A stretch of 9,518 bases of DNA from Clostridiales bacterium UBA1774 (lineage in GTDB: Bacteria; Bacillota; Clostridia; Oscillospirales; Oscillospiraceae), in contig DCGQ01000036.1 of assembly GCA_002314635.1 (NCBI GenBank), positions 36,272 through 45,789 on the forward strand, given 5' to 3'. Shown here piece after piece: positions 1 through 6,704 of the stretch (the stretch's first letter is position 1; each line of letters opens with the position of its first letter). The notes under the pieces were generated by a model that worked only from the letters and a program-made list of their open reading frames with translations, was not told the origin of the DNA and made no database searches. A program made the translations under genes and the position numbers.

Positions 1-1
1 G

Positions 2-85
2 CCGCCGATGGAGGAGCTGGAGCAGGTCATGGAAATCTTTCCTGTCTGTGTGAAGCTGGCGGCAGCGGAAGCCGGAGCGCTTTGA
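2..85 (+). CDS. C-terminal fragment of an upstream gene (partial)
   Basis: An open frame enters from the left edge and ends at TGA 83-85, giving 27 residues that start PPMEELEQVMEIF and finish AAAEAGAL. The fragment has a plausible amphipathic-helix pattern (Glu/Leu/Val), but it is too short for any family assignment. A second frame (frame 1) also stays open to a TGA near position 112, but it reads as Gly/Ser-rich low complexity and looks less like protein. The stop codon sits inside a near-perfect inverted repeat. The product cannot be named; the gene would run convergent to the minus-strand operon. Confidence 0.35.
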   Translation, partial: PPMEELEQVMEIFPVCVKLAAAEAGAL

Positions 86-99
86 AGCGCTCCAACGGC
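71..99 (+). repeat. Inverted repeat spanning the stop of the upstream gene
   Basis: Nine-base arms GGAGCGCTT (74-82) and AAGCGCTCC (85-93) are perfect complements around TG, and GCC/GGC (71-73, 97-99) can extend the stem past a small bulge. The TGA stop of the partial upstream frame lies at the centre. No T-run follows, so it is not a classic intrinsic terminator; it may protect the mRNA 3' end or work together with the stronger hairpin at 127-163. Confidence 0.45.
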
Positions 100-114
100 A
101 CTGTAGTCTGAATC

Positions 115-163
115 AGAAAATCAAAAACCCGGGGCGGCTCTCACACGGAGAACCGTCCCGGGT
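115..163 (-). terminator. Intrinsic terminator of the minus-strand operon, possibly bidirectional
   Basis: The 15-nt arms 127-141 and 149-163 pair around a 7-nt loop, with a GC-rich core (ACCCGGG at the base of the stem) and two imperfect positions. Read on the minus strand the hairpin is followed by TTTTTGATTTTCTG (127 down to about 114), the expected U-tract. It lies about 40 nt past the TAA of the protease gene. Read on the plus strand it is followed only by ATTTCCTT, so termination of the convergent upstream gene would be weaker. Confidence 0.8.
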
Positions 164-204
164 ATTTCCTTGTCCGGAATCGGAGCAAAAACTGCGGTTT
201 TGGC

Positions 205-3132
205 TTATTTTCTGAGACCGCCCGTATTCTTGGAAACCGGCGCTTTCTTCTTTTCGGGGAACTGCGCTGCAACAAACTGCGGATTTGCGAATGTCGCTCT
301 CATGTTGATCAGCTCGGTCACTTTTGAGCTTTTTTGAGCAACGGCGCTGAGCAGGATCTTGTTCATGCAGGTATTGACATTACCTGCGGTTTTGCGCTGC
401 TGCGGGTTTGCGATCTTGTTCAGATGCGAGGGATTTTGCTTGATAAGACCTTCGTAGTAATCACGAACCGCCGGGGAAACCAAGGCTGACCGTGCCTGCA
501 TGGTAAGCGGAATGCTTTTCACCGCAACCGGGATGCTTTTCACCGCAACCGGTGCGCTTTTCGCCGCAGCCGGGGTGGAATTCACCGAAACCGGAGTGGT
601 ATTCACCGAAACCGGGGTGGTATTCACCGAAACCGGGGCGCTTTTCGCCGCAGCCGGGGCGCTTTTCACTGCAGCCTGGGTGGTATTAATGTTATAGGTT
701 TTGTCTTGATGGGGCTTCAGAGCCGAATTCAGATACTGGCTTACCCTCTCGACCGCTTCCAGCTTCCGGAATACATTCGGCTTCACGCCGTCCCTTGCTT
801 TATGCGAGATGTATTCATCTACGGTGGAAGCCGCAACCAGCATCAGCTGGACGCGCTGTTCCTCGGTAAACGAGGCATACTTTTTCGGATCTCCCAACGT
901 CTGCATCGTATTCGTAAGGAGCAAATACAGCTTGGAGTTCACCGCGGTTTTGGCGTCTTTCAGCGCTTTGCCCAGCTCCGCGAATTCTTCCGGTGTCGGC
1001 ACGAACTGAACCGAATTCCGGTGTACTCTGTTTACCGGCGGATCCGGCGCGGGAGTTGGCGTTGTCGATGTGCTGTGACCAAGTCCGGTTGAATGTTTGG
1101 AGGGTGTTGGCTGCTGCGTGTTTTGAGATGTACTCAGCGGAGACAGGTTGAGTTCCGATTCAGTCTGCTGAGGCTGGGTGAAAAACGATTCAGTCGGATT
1201 GATGGATTTTGACTTGTTTTCCGTCTTCTGCTCGCCGTCGTCATCGAAAAGCGTAAACCCCTCTTCATTGGCCAGCTTCTGGTTAGGATCCGAAGTCGAA
1301 GCATTGGACGGCTGAGACTGGTTCGACTGAGCCTGATTCGGCTGAGACTGATCCGGCTGAGACTGGTTCGACTGAGGCTGATTCGGCTGAGGCTGATTCG
1401 GCTGAGGCTGATTCGGCTGAGACTGATCCGGCTGAGACTGGTTCGACTGAGCCTGATTCGGCTGAGACTGGTTCGACTGATCCTGGTTCGGCTGAGCCTG
1501 ATTCGGCTGAGCCTGATCCGGCTGAGACTGGTTCGGCTGAGCCTGATTCGGCTGAGCCTGATTCGGCTGAGACTGGTTCGACTGAGCCTGATTCGGCTGA
1601 GGCTGGTTCGGTTGAGGCTGATTCGGCTGCTGCTGGTTAGATGCCTGATTCGACTCGGCCTTATTTGCCGTGTTTACAAGATACTGATTGAAATAAACCT
1701 CAAAAGTCGCTCTCAGGTCTTTTTTGAACTTCGTCGAGTCCATTTTATTGGAGCCCGTTTCAAAATTACGAATGCGATCATATAAAATATCTGCTTGATC
1801 AGGACTCAGCATGTCCAAATCTGCCTGGGAAAAATATCCCCTCTCCTTCATGTATACTTTGCGATCGGAAAAAATCTTACTCTCGACCCACTTTTTGAGG
1901 GTTGCTTCAGCGTTTTGCCTGCTATATGTGCTGAGCATTGTATAGACAGGCTGTTTCGGTTCAATCTTCTCCCTGCCGTCTTTCTCTGCAAAGGCATCGC
2001 TTTTCTTTTTCTGCTCGGCATAGGGCTGGGAATAATCCCGAATCATGTCCGGGACAAAGTATTCTGTCTTGGAATAACCGTCTGTCATATGGATTCCACA
2101 TGTACTCAGATCGGTCGTGCCGGTATACGCAATGTCCGGAAGATTTTTGATGGGGCGGATCGTGCCCGTATCCTTGTCCACCGTGAACCGATTGCCGGGA
2201 AGCTGCTGGCTCAGACCATTTTTGTCCAGAACAATGTCCTCAAGCCAGACAATTTCGGCTTTTGATGTGTTGAGATAGTTGTCCGCATTTACCGGGGTAA
2301 GTTTGCTCTGATCTCTATTTAAGGAGTCCGCCACGTAAAATGTATTGCCGTCCTCGCTTACGCCCACGATCGTAGTCCAATGGATGCCGTTGCAGAATGC
2401 AACAGGCGATTTTTTTTCCCGCAGGGCTAACAGAACCTGCTCCTTAAATTCTGTTAGAGTGGCGCCCATTTCACCCCCAAGGTTCATTTTGGCCATTTTT
2501 GTGTTAGGGCAGACCTTGTTCACCAGACTGGAATACTGGTAGATCTCGCTGATGACGTTGCCATTGACCATATCGGTCTGCCATGCGGCATTCAGCTCAT
2601 GTCCTTCTACAAATTCCGGGCGGTACCGGCGGATCAACCTCTGGTCAAGCTCCACGCCGCGGCCCTTCAGCAGCAAACTGAATGCACAGGACCAGCAACC
2701 GAGGGTGGTATCCTGACACCGATCCAGCTGAACTCCGGGCAGGACATATTGGCCGTCATTATTTTTCGCCATGGGTCCCGAGCTTATGCGGGGGGTGACC
2801 TGAAAGTGTTTTTCCAACGAGTCCAGATACTTCATCACAACAATACGGTCGTTCAGATGGTCCTTTTCTTTTGGGGTCAGCTCCTTGTCGTGTTTGGTCA
2901 AATAATTATTCAGCACCTTCACATTACCGGTGTTCAGGATTTCCGCAGGCACATTTGTATTGCTGGTGCAGTAATACTGGCTGAATTGTTCGACCTGTTG
3001 GTTAACATCGGTCACCTTTTGGCGATCCTTGTCCAACTTGTCGAGGTAAGCATCTTTGCCTTTCTCACACAGGAATTCACTATTCTTATAATTTGGTGTC
3101 AGCTTTGTGTAATCAAATTTAGGACCCGGCAT
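205..3132 (-). CDS. Papain-like (C39/C70-type) cysteine protease with Q/N-rich linker and C-terminal helical module
   Basis: 975 residues. Residues 1-110 are helical and charged. A papain-like catalytic core follows at about 125-300: Q140 lies six residues before C146-W147 (the same spacing as Q19/C25-W26 in papain), H251 sits in HWTTIVGV, and D269 sits in YVADSLN, the Cys-His-Asp order and spacing of C39-like peptidases. There is no signal peptide, membrane segment or ABC-transporter part, so this is not a bacteriocin exporter. Residues about 310-495 are an unassigned mixed region. Residues 498-608 are 5-residue Gln/Asn/Pro repeats. Residues about 700-800 resemble the C-terminal block of the two neighbouring coiled-coil proteins (EEF at 715-717, Y774-x3-K778, FRKLEAV from 788). 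Residues 819-875 are 7-residue Ala/Val/Lys/Pro repeats, and the tail is Lys-rich. The ATG at 3132 is preceded by AGGGGGG at 7 nt. It is the second gene of the operon. The protease call rests on motif spacing only; the substrate is unknown. Confidence 0.75.
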   Translation of the reverse strand: MPGPKFDYTKLTPNYKNSEFLCEKGKDAYLDKLDKDRQKVTDVNQQVEQFSQYYCTSNTNVPAEILNTGNVKVLNNYLTKHDKELTPKEKDHLNDRIVVMKYLDSLEKHFQVTPRISSGPMAKNNDGQYVLPGVQLDRCQDTTLGCWSCAFSLLLKGRGVELDQRLIRRYRPEFVEGHELNAAWQTDMVNGNVISEIYQYSSLVNKVCPNTKMAKMNLGGEMGATLTEFKEQVLLALREKKSPVAFCNGIHWTTIVGVSEDGNTFYVADSLNRDQSKLTPVNADNYLNTSKAEIVWLEDIVLDKNGLSQQLPGNRFTVDKDTGTIRPIKNLPDIAYTGTTDLSTCGIHMTDGYSKTEYFVPDMIRDYSQPYAEQKKKSDAFAEKDGREKIEPKQPVYTMLSTYSRQNAEATLKKWVESKIFSDRKVYMKERGYFSQADLDMLSPDQADILYDRIRNFETGSNKMDSTKFKKDLRATFEVYFNQYLVNTANKAESNQASNQQQPNQPQPNQPQPNQAQSNQSQPNQAQPNQAQPNQSQPDQAQPNQAQPNQDQSNQSQPNQAQSNQSQPDQSQPNQPQPNQPQPNQPQSNQSQPDQSQPNQAQSNQSQPSNASTSDPNQKLANEEGFTLFDDDGEQKTENKSKSINPTESFFTQPQQTESELNLSPLSTSQNTQQPTPSKHSTGLGHSTSTTPTPAPDPPVNRVHRNSVQFVPTPEEFAELGKALKDAKTAVNSKLYLLLTNTMQTLGDPKKYASFTEEQRVQLMLVAASTVDEYISHKARDGVKPNVFRKLEAVERVSQYLNSALKPHQDKTYNINTTQAAVKSAPAAAKSAPVSVNTTPVSVNTTPVSVNSTPAAAKSAPVAVKSIPVAVKSIPLTMQARSALVSPAVRDYYEGLIKQNPSHLNKIANPQQRKTAGNVNTCMNKILLSAVAQKSSKVTELINMRATFANPQFVAAQFPEKKKAPVSKNTGGLRK
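509..676 (-). repeat. 21-bp tandem repeat, 8 units, inside the protease gene
   Basis: Eight contiguous 21-bp units (for example GGGATGCTTTTCACCGCAACC on the plus strand, 530-550) encode 7-residue units such as AAAKSAP, VSVNTTP and VAVKSIP, at residues about 819-875. Two unit types interleave: a Lys/Ala type and an Asn/Thr type. Three VSVN(T/S)TP units lie between flanking (A/V)KS(A/I)P units, which suggests block expansion. The array is in frame and resembles flexible basic linkers. It also produces an open plus-strand shadow frame, which is not a gene. Confidence 0.9.
1310..1639 (-). repeat. 15-bp tandem repeat (minisatellite), 22 units, coding the Q/N/P linker
   Basis: Twenty-two uninterrupted 15-bp units (consensus GGCTGAGCCTGATTC on the plus strand) run from 1310 to 1639 and encode 5-residue units of the type NQ(A/S/P)Q(P/S), with occasional Asp for Asn, at residues 498-608. 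Units differ mainly at codons 3 and 5, and there are higher-order copies: units 3-5 and 8-10 are almost identical triplets. The array separates the protease-bearing N-terminal part from the C-terminal module, consistent with a long flexible spacer whose length can change by slippage without breaking the frame. Confidence 0.93.
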
Positions 3133-3139
3133 ATCCGTG

Positions 3140-3147
3140 CCCCCCTT
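3140..3147 (-). promoter_or_regulatory. Ribosome binding site of the protease gene
   Basis: On the minus strand, AAGGGGGG precedes the ATG at 3132 by 7 nt. It fixes the start that gives MPGPK as the N-terminus. The 57-bp gap between the coiled-coil gene and the protease gene (3133-3189) contains no terminator hairpin and no convincing promoter, so the two genes are most simply co-transcribed. Confidence 0.7.
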
Positions 3148-3189
3148 TTGTAATTGTCTGTCCGTTCATCGAAGTATAACCGGGAAGGA

Positions 3190-6100
3190 TCATCCGTTGC
3201 CTAAAGCTATCGGTTTATTGTGGGTACTCGTTACTACTTTGCCTTCCTGTTTTTTCTCGGTCTTCTTCTCGGTCTTCTTCTCGGTCTGATTCTCGGATTT
3301 CTGCAGAGAATTCTCCACCTGGTTCACTTCCGTGGCTTTGCCTTTTGAATTGGCAGCTTGAACGGCGTTACGAACGGCTTCGGCAACACTTTTTTTGCCC
3401 TGCGGAACAAAGGATTCCAGTGCGCTGTACATGAACACAGCCGGGTCTTTCGTGTTCAGTTTCCTTTTTTCGGATGTTGACATCGCTTTCTGCTCATTGG
3501 CAAGACGGGTTTCGACCTGGCTCAGATTATCGATCTCCGCAACACTGGTGGTTGCGAGCTTCGCCAAATCCTCTGCAAATCTCAGCCGAAGCGTCCGCAT
3601 GGTGGAGTCCTTGCCGAAGTGTATTTCCGTTCTCTTTGCCTCGAGATAGGTATTGGCTGCTCGACCCAATTTGTTCAACTGGTCTTTCAGAGTATTCATA
3701 TCCGGTTTTTCCGGGCTGATAAGGAACGTCTGCAGACCGGTCAGGCCGTCTCGCATGGCGGTGAACTCGTCGCTGTCCCGATGTAAGCGGCGTTTACCTT
3801 GGTCAATATTAAGCAGCATATCTTTCAAACTCTGCTTTATCGAAGCCGGCAGATCCCGTTTCCCAGCTAACACACTCTGCATAGATTCATTCGCTTCCTT
3901 TATTGTAGTTTGCTGTTGTTGCGACTTCTTATACAGTTCCTTCATAGAAGAGAGTTTGTTTCCCACCAGCTTCTTGCGATTCTGCGCCTCTTCCTTTGCG
4001 GTTCGTTTATTCTGTTTGTATTGATTCTTGCAGGTCTGGAGATACTCATTCTTTGCGATTTCGCCCATGCCCTTAGCGTGTTGCTTCGCAGCGTTGTCCA
4101 AGGATTGGCGCTTTTCGTTAACCGGATCCGTTACCATCGTTTTAAGGTCGGCTTCTGTCAAATCGGGTTTCAATTCCAGCGTGTCTTTCTTTTTGCCATT
4201 CAGTTCTTTTATCCGGTCTTTTGCAGCGAGATCAAGGTCATTTAACTTATTATTATGTTCAGATTCGAGCGTTTGTTTCTTGCCTTTGGTGACGATCTCG
4301 ATTTTGAGTAATGCTTCATTATAACTCTTTTCCGCGTCCTCCAATTCTACAGTCCGTTTGTTTTTGAGGCCTTCAATCGAACTGACAAGCGAGTCCAATT
4401 TTTTTGACGTATCCATCACGAGTTCATAGCAATCATCCGACTCTTTATCCAGTTCTTTCAGTTTTTCCTGTGTAATCTGTGTCATCTGTACTTCATTACC
4501 GCTGGCATCTTTGACTGTCTCATGCATATCATTGAAATACACAGAGTAATTTTCGGTGATACTGTCGGCCTTTTCCACATAGGAATCGTACAAGGATACC
4601 AGATGCTCCGTGGGTGTTTTCTTTTCCTCGGTTTGCTTGTCCAGAGCTATCTTTTCTTGCCATGAATCATGAATCTCTTTGTTTCCATTGAGAAATTCTG
4701 ACACAATGGTATATGCTTTCAGATCGTTTTCCGATACCTGCATTTCTTCCAGCATAGGAGCGACGTTTTTATTGTAATACTCTTCGCTGGGAGTTTCGCC
4801 GTTCCTATTTCGCTTAATCGGTTTTTGTTTCTTCTGAGCTGATTCCATCTCAGCCTTCTGCTTTTTCTGATACTCGTTGTACTTATTCATCAACTGCTTG
4901 GTTAGTGGTTCCTTCCGCTTGTTCTCAGCCGCCGGGAAGGAATTTGTCAGCAGAGTGTTCAGACCTTTCATTTTGGCGGGGTCACGCATTACAGCTGTGC
5001 TGTCCCCCACGCCCACTTCGTCGCCCGAAGTGACCAAAAAACTGATTTGGCCAAACATTCCTACCATTGGGCTGGCCTTACTCTTTTGAGTCTCAAGGTT
5101 GACATTGTCGATGGAACCGTCGTACTCTTCCTTCTGCCCCTCGTATATCTTGTATCTGTTTAGCTTTCTGAGGAAATCAACTTTCTGTTCGTATTCTTCG
5201 CTCTGTGCCTCATATGTCTTTTTATAATCCTGATATTGTTGTTCCAATCTGTTTATTTCCGAATCTATTGACTTGTTCTTAACCGCGTTCCACGCGTCTA
5301 GAGCAGCTGTTTGAGCGTTCTCCTTCTCCTGGTCCAAGTTTTGTAACTGAGTTTGATAATTAGTATTCTCAGCTTGTTTATCCGATTCCAATTTGTTGCT
5401 GATATCCCAAATTTTCTGGTCCAACACATTGTTATTTAACGTAATCTCAAGATTTTGCAAAGCAATGCTTTCATTTTCCGATTGAATCTGGTTCTTCAAC
5501 TTAATGTAGTCGTTATTCTTCGACTTAGAAAAATCTTCCAGTTCAAGATTGTTTTGACTTTCCTTGTCTGCGAGGGCAGTCGTATATGCTTTTTGATAGG
5601 CATCTTCAAGATCAGCCTTGTTATCTTCTTCCAATTTTTTGTTCAGATCATTGTCCGACAAATTCAAATCATTTTGGAGCGTATTTATCTGACTATCCAG
5701 ATTATTTAATGTGTCCTGACCTAGGGCGACATCTATGGCAAGCTGCTCATTCTCATTCAGCTCCGTGAAGAACGTATTGAGATCACCCTCCAATGTGTTG
5801 TCGAATTTCGCATCATTCAGAGCACGCTGTGCCTCGATCTCAAGATTCAGATTGGAAAGCGTCATGCGGAGCTCGTTGCAGGTGCGGGCAAAGGACAGCA
5901 GATCGGTGCAGACAGAAGTGTTGGCAAAATCCGATGCGCCGTATACCGTGTAAACCTTATCGGACATGGTTTGCACCACACCAAGCTCATTATCCTCCGG
6001 AACGCCGGTAATCTGGTCAAGACACTTGATCATGTTATTCCATAATCCCGCAAATCGATCCGCTGCCTCCGGAGCATCCAAATCTATATCAAGCAGATCA

Positions 6101-6276
6101 TTCAGGTTAGTAACCAGCTCGCCGCAGGTATCGATCGGAATCTGACCATCTGTGTTGTCAACCAAAAGATCCGTGACGTGCTTTGCCCGTAAGGTATTCA
6201 GATACGGTAGGAGCTTTTGCTTGAACGTGGGGAATAAAGAAGCATCTTTGCTGGTAAGTTCTTTCAGATTGGACAT
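3190..6276 (-). CDS. Long coiled-coil protein, paralogue of the divergent + strand gene, with C-terminal LHRDS module
   Basis: 1028 residues, no signal peptide or membrane segment, rich in Lys, Glu, Asn and Gln. Residues 1-165 form an N-terminal helical domain that aligns with the + strand paralogue from Met1 (for example KVYTVYG against KVHAVYE). Residues 165-175 contain the shared motif LNTFFTELNENE. Long heptad-like coils follow to about 400. Residues 402-440 form a hydrophobic, Gly-rich island (PMVGMFGQISFLV) that the paralogue lacks. More coils run to about 800. A conserved block at 826-910 contains LHRDSDEFT (H832), Y877-x3-KR and KDSTMRTLRL (M893). The tail is disordered, with TEKK repeats. 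The ATG at 6276 is preceded by AAAGAGG at 9 nt, and an in-frame TAG 13 codons upstream excludes a long extension. It is the promoter-proximal gene of the operon with the protease. I do not recognise a named family; a rod-like scaffold, effector or protease partner is possible. Confidence 0.88.
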   Translation of the reverse strand: MSNLKELTSKDASLFPTFKQKLLPYLNTLRAKHVTDLLVDNTDGQIPIDTCGELVTNLNDLLDIDLDAPEAADRFAGLWNNMIKCLDQITGVPEDNELGVVQTMSDKVYTVYGASDFANTSVCTDLLSFARTCNELRMTLSNLNLEIEAQRALNDAKFDNTLEGDLNTFFTELNENEQLAIDVALGQDTLNNLDSQINTLQNDLNLSDNDLNKKLEEDNKADLEDAYQKAYTTALADKESQNNLELEDFSKSKNNDYIKLKNQIQSENESIALQNLEITLNNNVLDQKIWDISNKLESDKQAENTNYQTQLQNLDQEKENAQTAALDAWNAVKNKSIDSEINRLEQQYQDYKKTYEAQSEEYEQKVDFLRKLNRYKIYEGQKEEYDGSIDNVNLETQKSKASPMVGMFGQISFLVTSGDEVGVGDSTAVMRDPAKMKGLNTLLTNSFPAAENKRKEPLTKQLMNKYNEYQKKQKAEMESAQKKQKPIKRNRNGETPSEEYYNKNVAPMLEEMQVSENDLKAYTIVSEFLNGNKEIHDSWQEKIALDKQTEEKKTPTEHLVSLYDSYVEKADSITENYSVYFNDMHETVKDASGNEVQMTQITQEKLKELDKESDDCYELVMDTSKKLDSLVSSIEGLKNKRTVELEDAEKSYNEALLKIEIVTKGKKQTLESEHNNKLNDLDLAAKDRIKELNGKKKDTLELKPDLTEADLKTMVTDPVNEKRQSLDNAAKQHAKGMGEIAKNEYLQTCKNQYKQNKRTAKEEAQNRKKLVGNKLSSMKELYKKSQQQQTTIKEANESMQSVLAGKRDLPASIKQSLKDMLLNIDQGKRRLHRDSDEFTAMRDGLTGLQTFLISPEKPDMNTLKDQLNKLGRAANTYLEAKRTEIHFGKDSTMRTLRLRFAEDLAKLATTSVAEIDNLSQVETRLANEQKAMSTSEKRKLNTKDPAVFMYSALESFVPQGKKSVAEAVRNAVQAANSKGKATEVNQVENSLQKSENQTEKKTEKKTEKKQEGKVVTSTHNKPIALGNG
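3249..3296 (-). repeat. 12-bp tandem repeat coding the Lys/Glu tail (TEKK)
   Basis: Four 12-bp units, two of them the identical TCTTCTTCTCGG (3261-3272, 3273-3284) and the outer two diverged, encode the tail with TEKK three times near the C-terminus of the coiled-coil protein. All three large proteins in the window end in Lys-rich low-complexity sequence, but only this one has the regular 4-residue period. Confidence 0.7.
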
Positions 6277-6332
6277 GGTTTCGAACCTCTTTCCGCTGCA
6301 TACGCAGCAATTCTATTTTTGTATTTTTTCAT
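6264..6332 (-). other. Possible short upstream ORF overlapping the start of the coiled-coil gene
   Basis: An ATG at 6332 (minus strand) opens a 22-codon basic frame beginning MKKYKNRIAAY that ends at TGA 6266-6264, overlapping the first codons of the 1028-residue gene in another frame. It has only a poorly placed AGAAG before it. It matters because the + strand paralogue has an ATG in the equivalent leader position, opening a similar basic stretch (MAKIHQNIK). It could be a leader peptide or simply a fossil of shared leader sequence. Confidence 0.25.
6286..6308 (-). promoter_or_regulatory. Ribosome binding site with upstream 5-bp hairpin, minus-strand coiled-coil gene
   Basis: On the minus strand GCTGC-GTAT-GCAGC (6308-6295) forms a 5-bp hairpin, followed by GG and then AAAGAGG (6292-6286), 9 nt before the ATG at 6276. 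The + strand paralogue has the same arrangement with a compensated base pair (GCCGC/GCGGC). The hairpin leaves the Shine-Dalgarno exposed, so if it acts it may mark or stabilise the initiation region. Confidence 0.55.
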
Positions 6333-6425
6333 ACTTCTGTCAGATTTCGCTTGTTCTGTACATGATACGCACCAGACCACGAAAAGGTTACGCATCCGCG
6401 AAAAAAACCAGTTTCTTTTCTATTA

Positions 6426-6454
6426 AAGATAACATTTTTTTGAATCCTTGGCAA
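6426..6454 (-). promoter_or_regulatory. Predicted sigma-A promoter of the coiled-coil/protease operon
   Basis: On the minus strand TTGCCA (6454-6449), a 17-bp spacer and TATCTT (6431-6426) form a near-consensus promoter, with TG one base before the -10 (extended -10). Transcription would begin near 6419 and give a leader of about 140 nt before the ATG at 6276. This is the only well-formed promoter seen ahead of the operon. Confidence 0.55.
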
Positions 6455-6536
6455 GTATATTATTTCATTGTTTTTCCTTTGAATCCGTACCAAAGTGTAA
6501 AAATCGCGCCGGAGATTGTTCCGCTGATACTGTAAT

Positions 6537-6585
6537 TATCCATGAATCACGGTGATTTGTCAATAGTTCGGAATGATATCCATGA
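6537..6585. promoter_or_regulatory. Candidate operator: 13-bp palindrome and 9-bp direct repeats
   Basis: AATCAC-G-GTGATT (6545-6557) is a perfect odd palindrome between the divergent promoters, about 50 bp upstream of the plus-strand -35. TATCCATGA occurs twice (6537-6545 and 6577-6585), 40 bp apart and on the same strand, the first copy touching the palindrome. Such an arrangement fits binding of a dimeric regulator controlling one or both promoters, but no regulator gene is present in the window and the sites are short enough to arise by chance. Confidence 0.3.
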
Positions 6586-6606
6586 TGCGATTTCGAAAAC
6601 ATATTC

Positions 6607-6634
6607 TTGAAAAACCATTTCTATCTGGTATAAT
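6607..6634 (+). promoter_or_regulatory. Predicted sigma-A promoter of the + strand coiled-coil gene
   Basis: TTGAAA (6607-6612), a 16-bp spacer and a perfect TATAAT (6629-6634), with TG at 6626-6627 forming an extended -10. This is the strongest promoter match in the window. The start site would be near 6641, giving a leader of about 120 nt to the preferred ATG at 6762. Confidence 0.75.
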
Positions 6635-6704
6635 ATCAAAGACCCCGTTTGACGGACTTTCTGTAACCATTTCCCTGCTTCGAGCATATTGAGGGAAAGC
6701 GGAT

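Noticed and set aside
500..697. Plus-strand open frame with a Thr/Gly/Ala-rich repeat product
   Set aside because: It is the reverse strand of the 21-bp repeat array; repeats without stops stay open in several frames, and there is no ribosome binding site.
1310..1639. CRISPR-like array
   Set aside because: Units are contiguous 15-bp coding repeats without unique spacers and are in frame in a protein.
2318..2724. Bacteriocin ABC exporter with a C39 leader peptidase
   Set aside because: No membrane segments, Walker motifs or double-glycine precursor gene are present; only the protease-type motif spacing fits.
2599..3153. Plus-strand 184-codon frame opposite the protease domain
   Set aside because: It lies wholly opposite the catalytic motifs of the protease, has no ribosome binding site, and its product has no coherent domain pattern.
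6152..6535. Plus-strand frame running from the coiled-coil gene into the control region
   Set aside because: It starts inside the minus-strand gene, crosses its promoter, and has no ribosome binding site or recognisable product.
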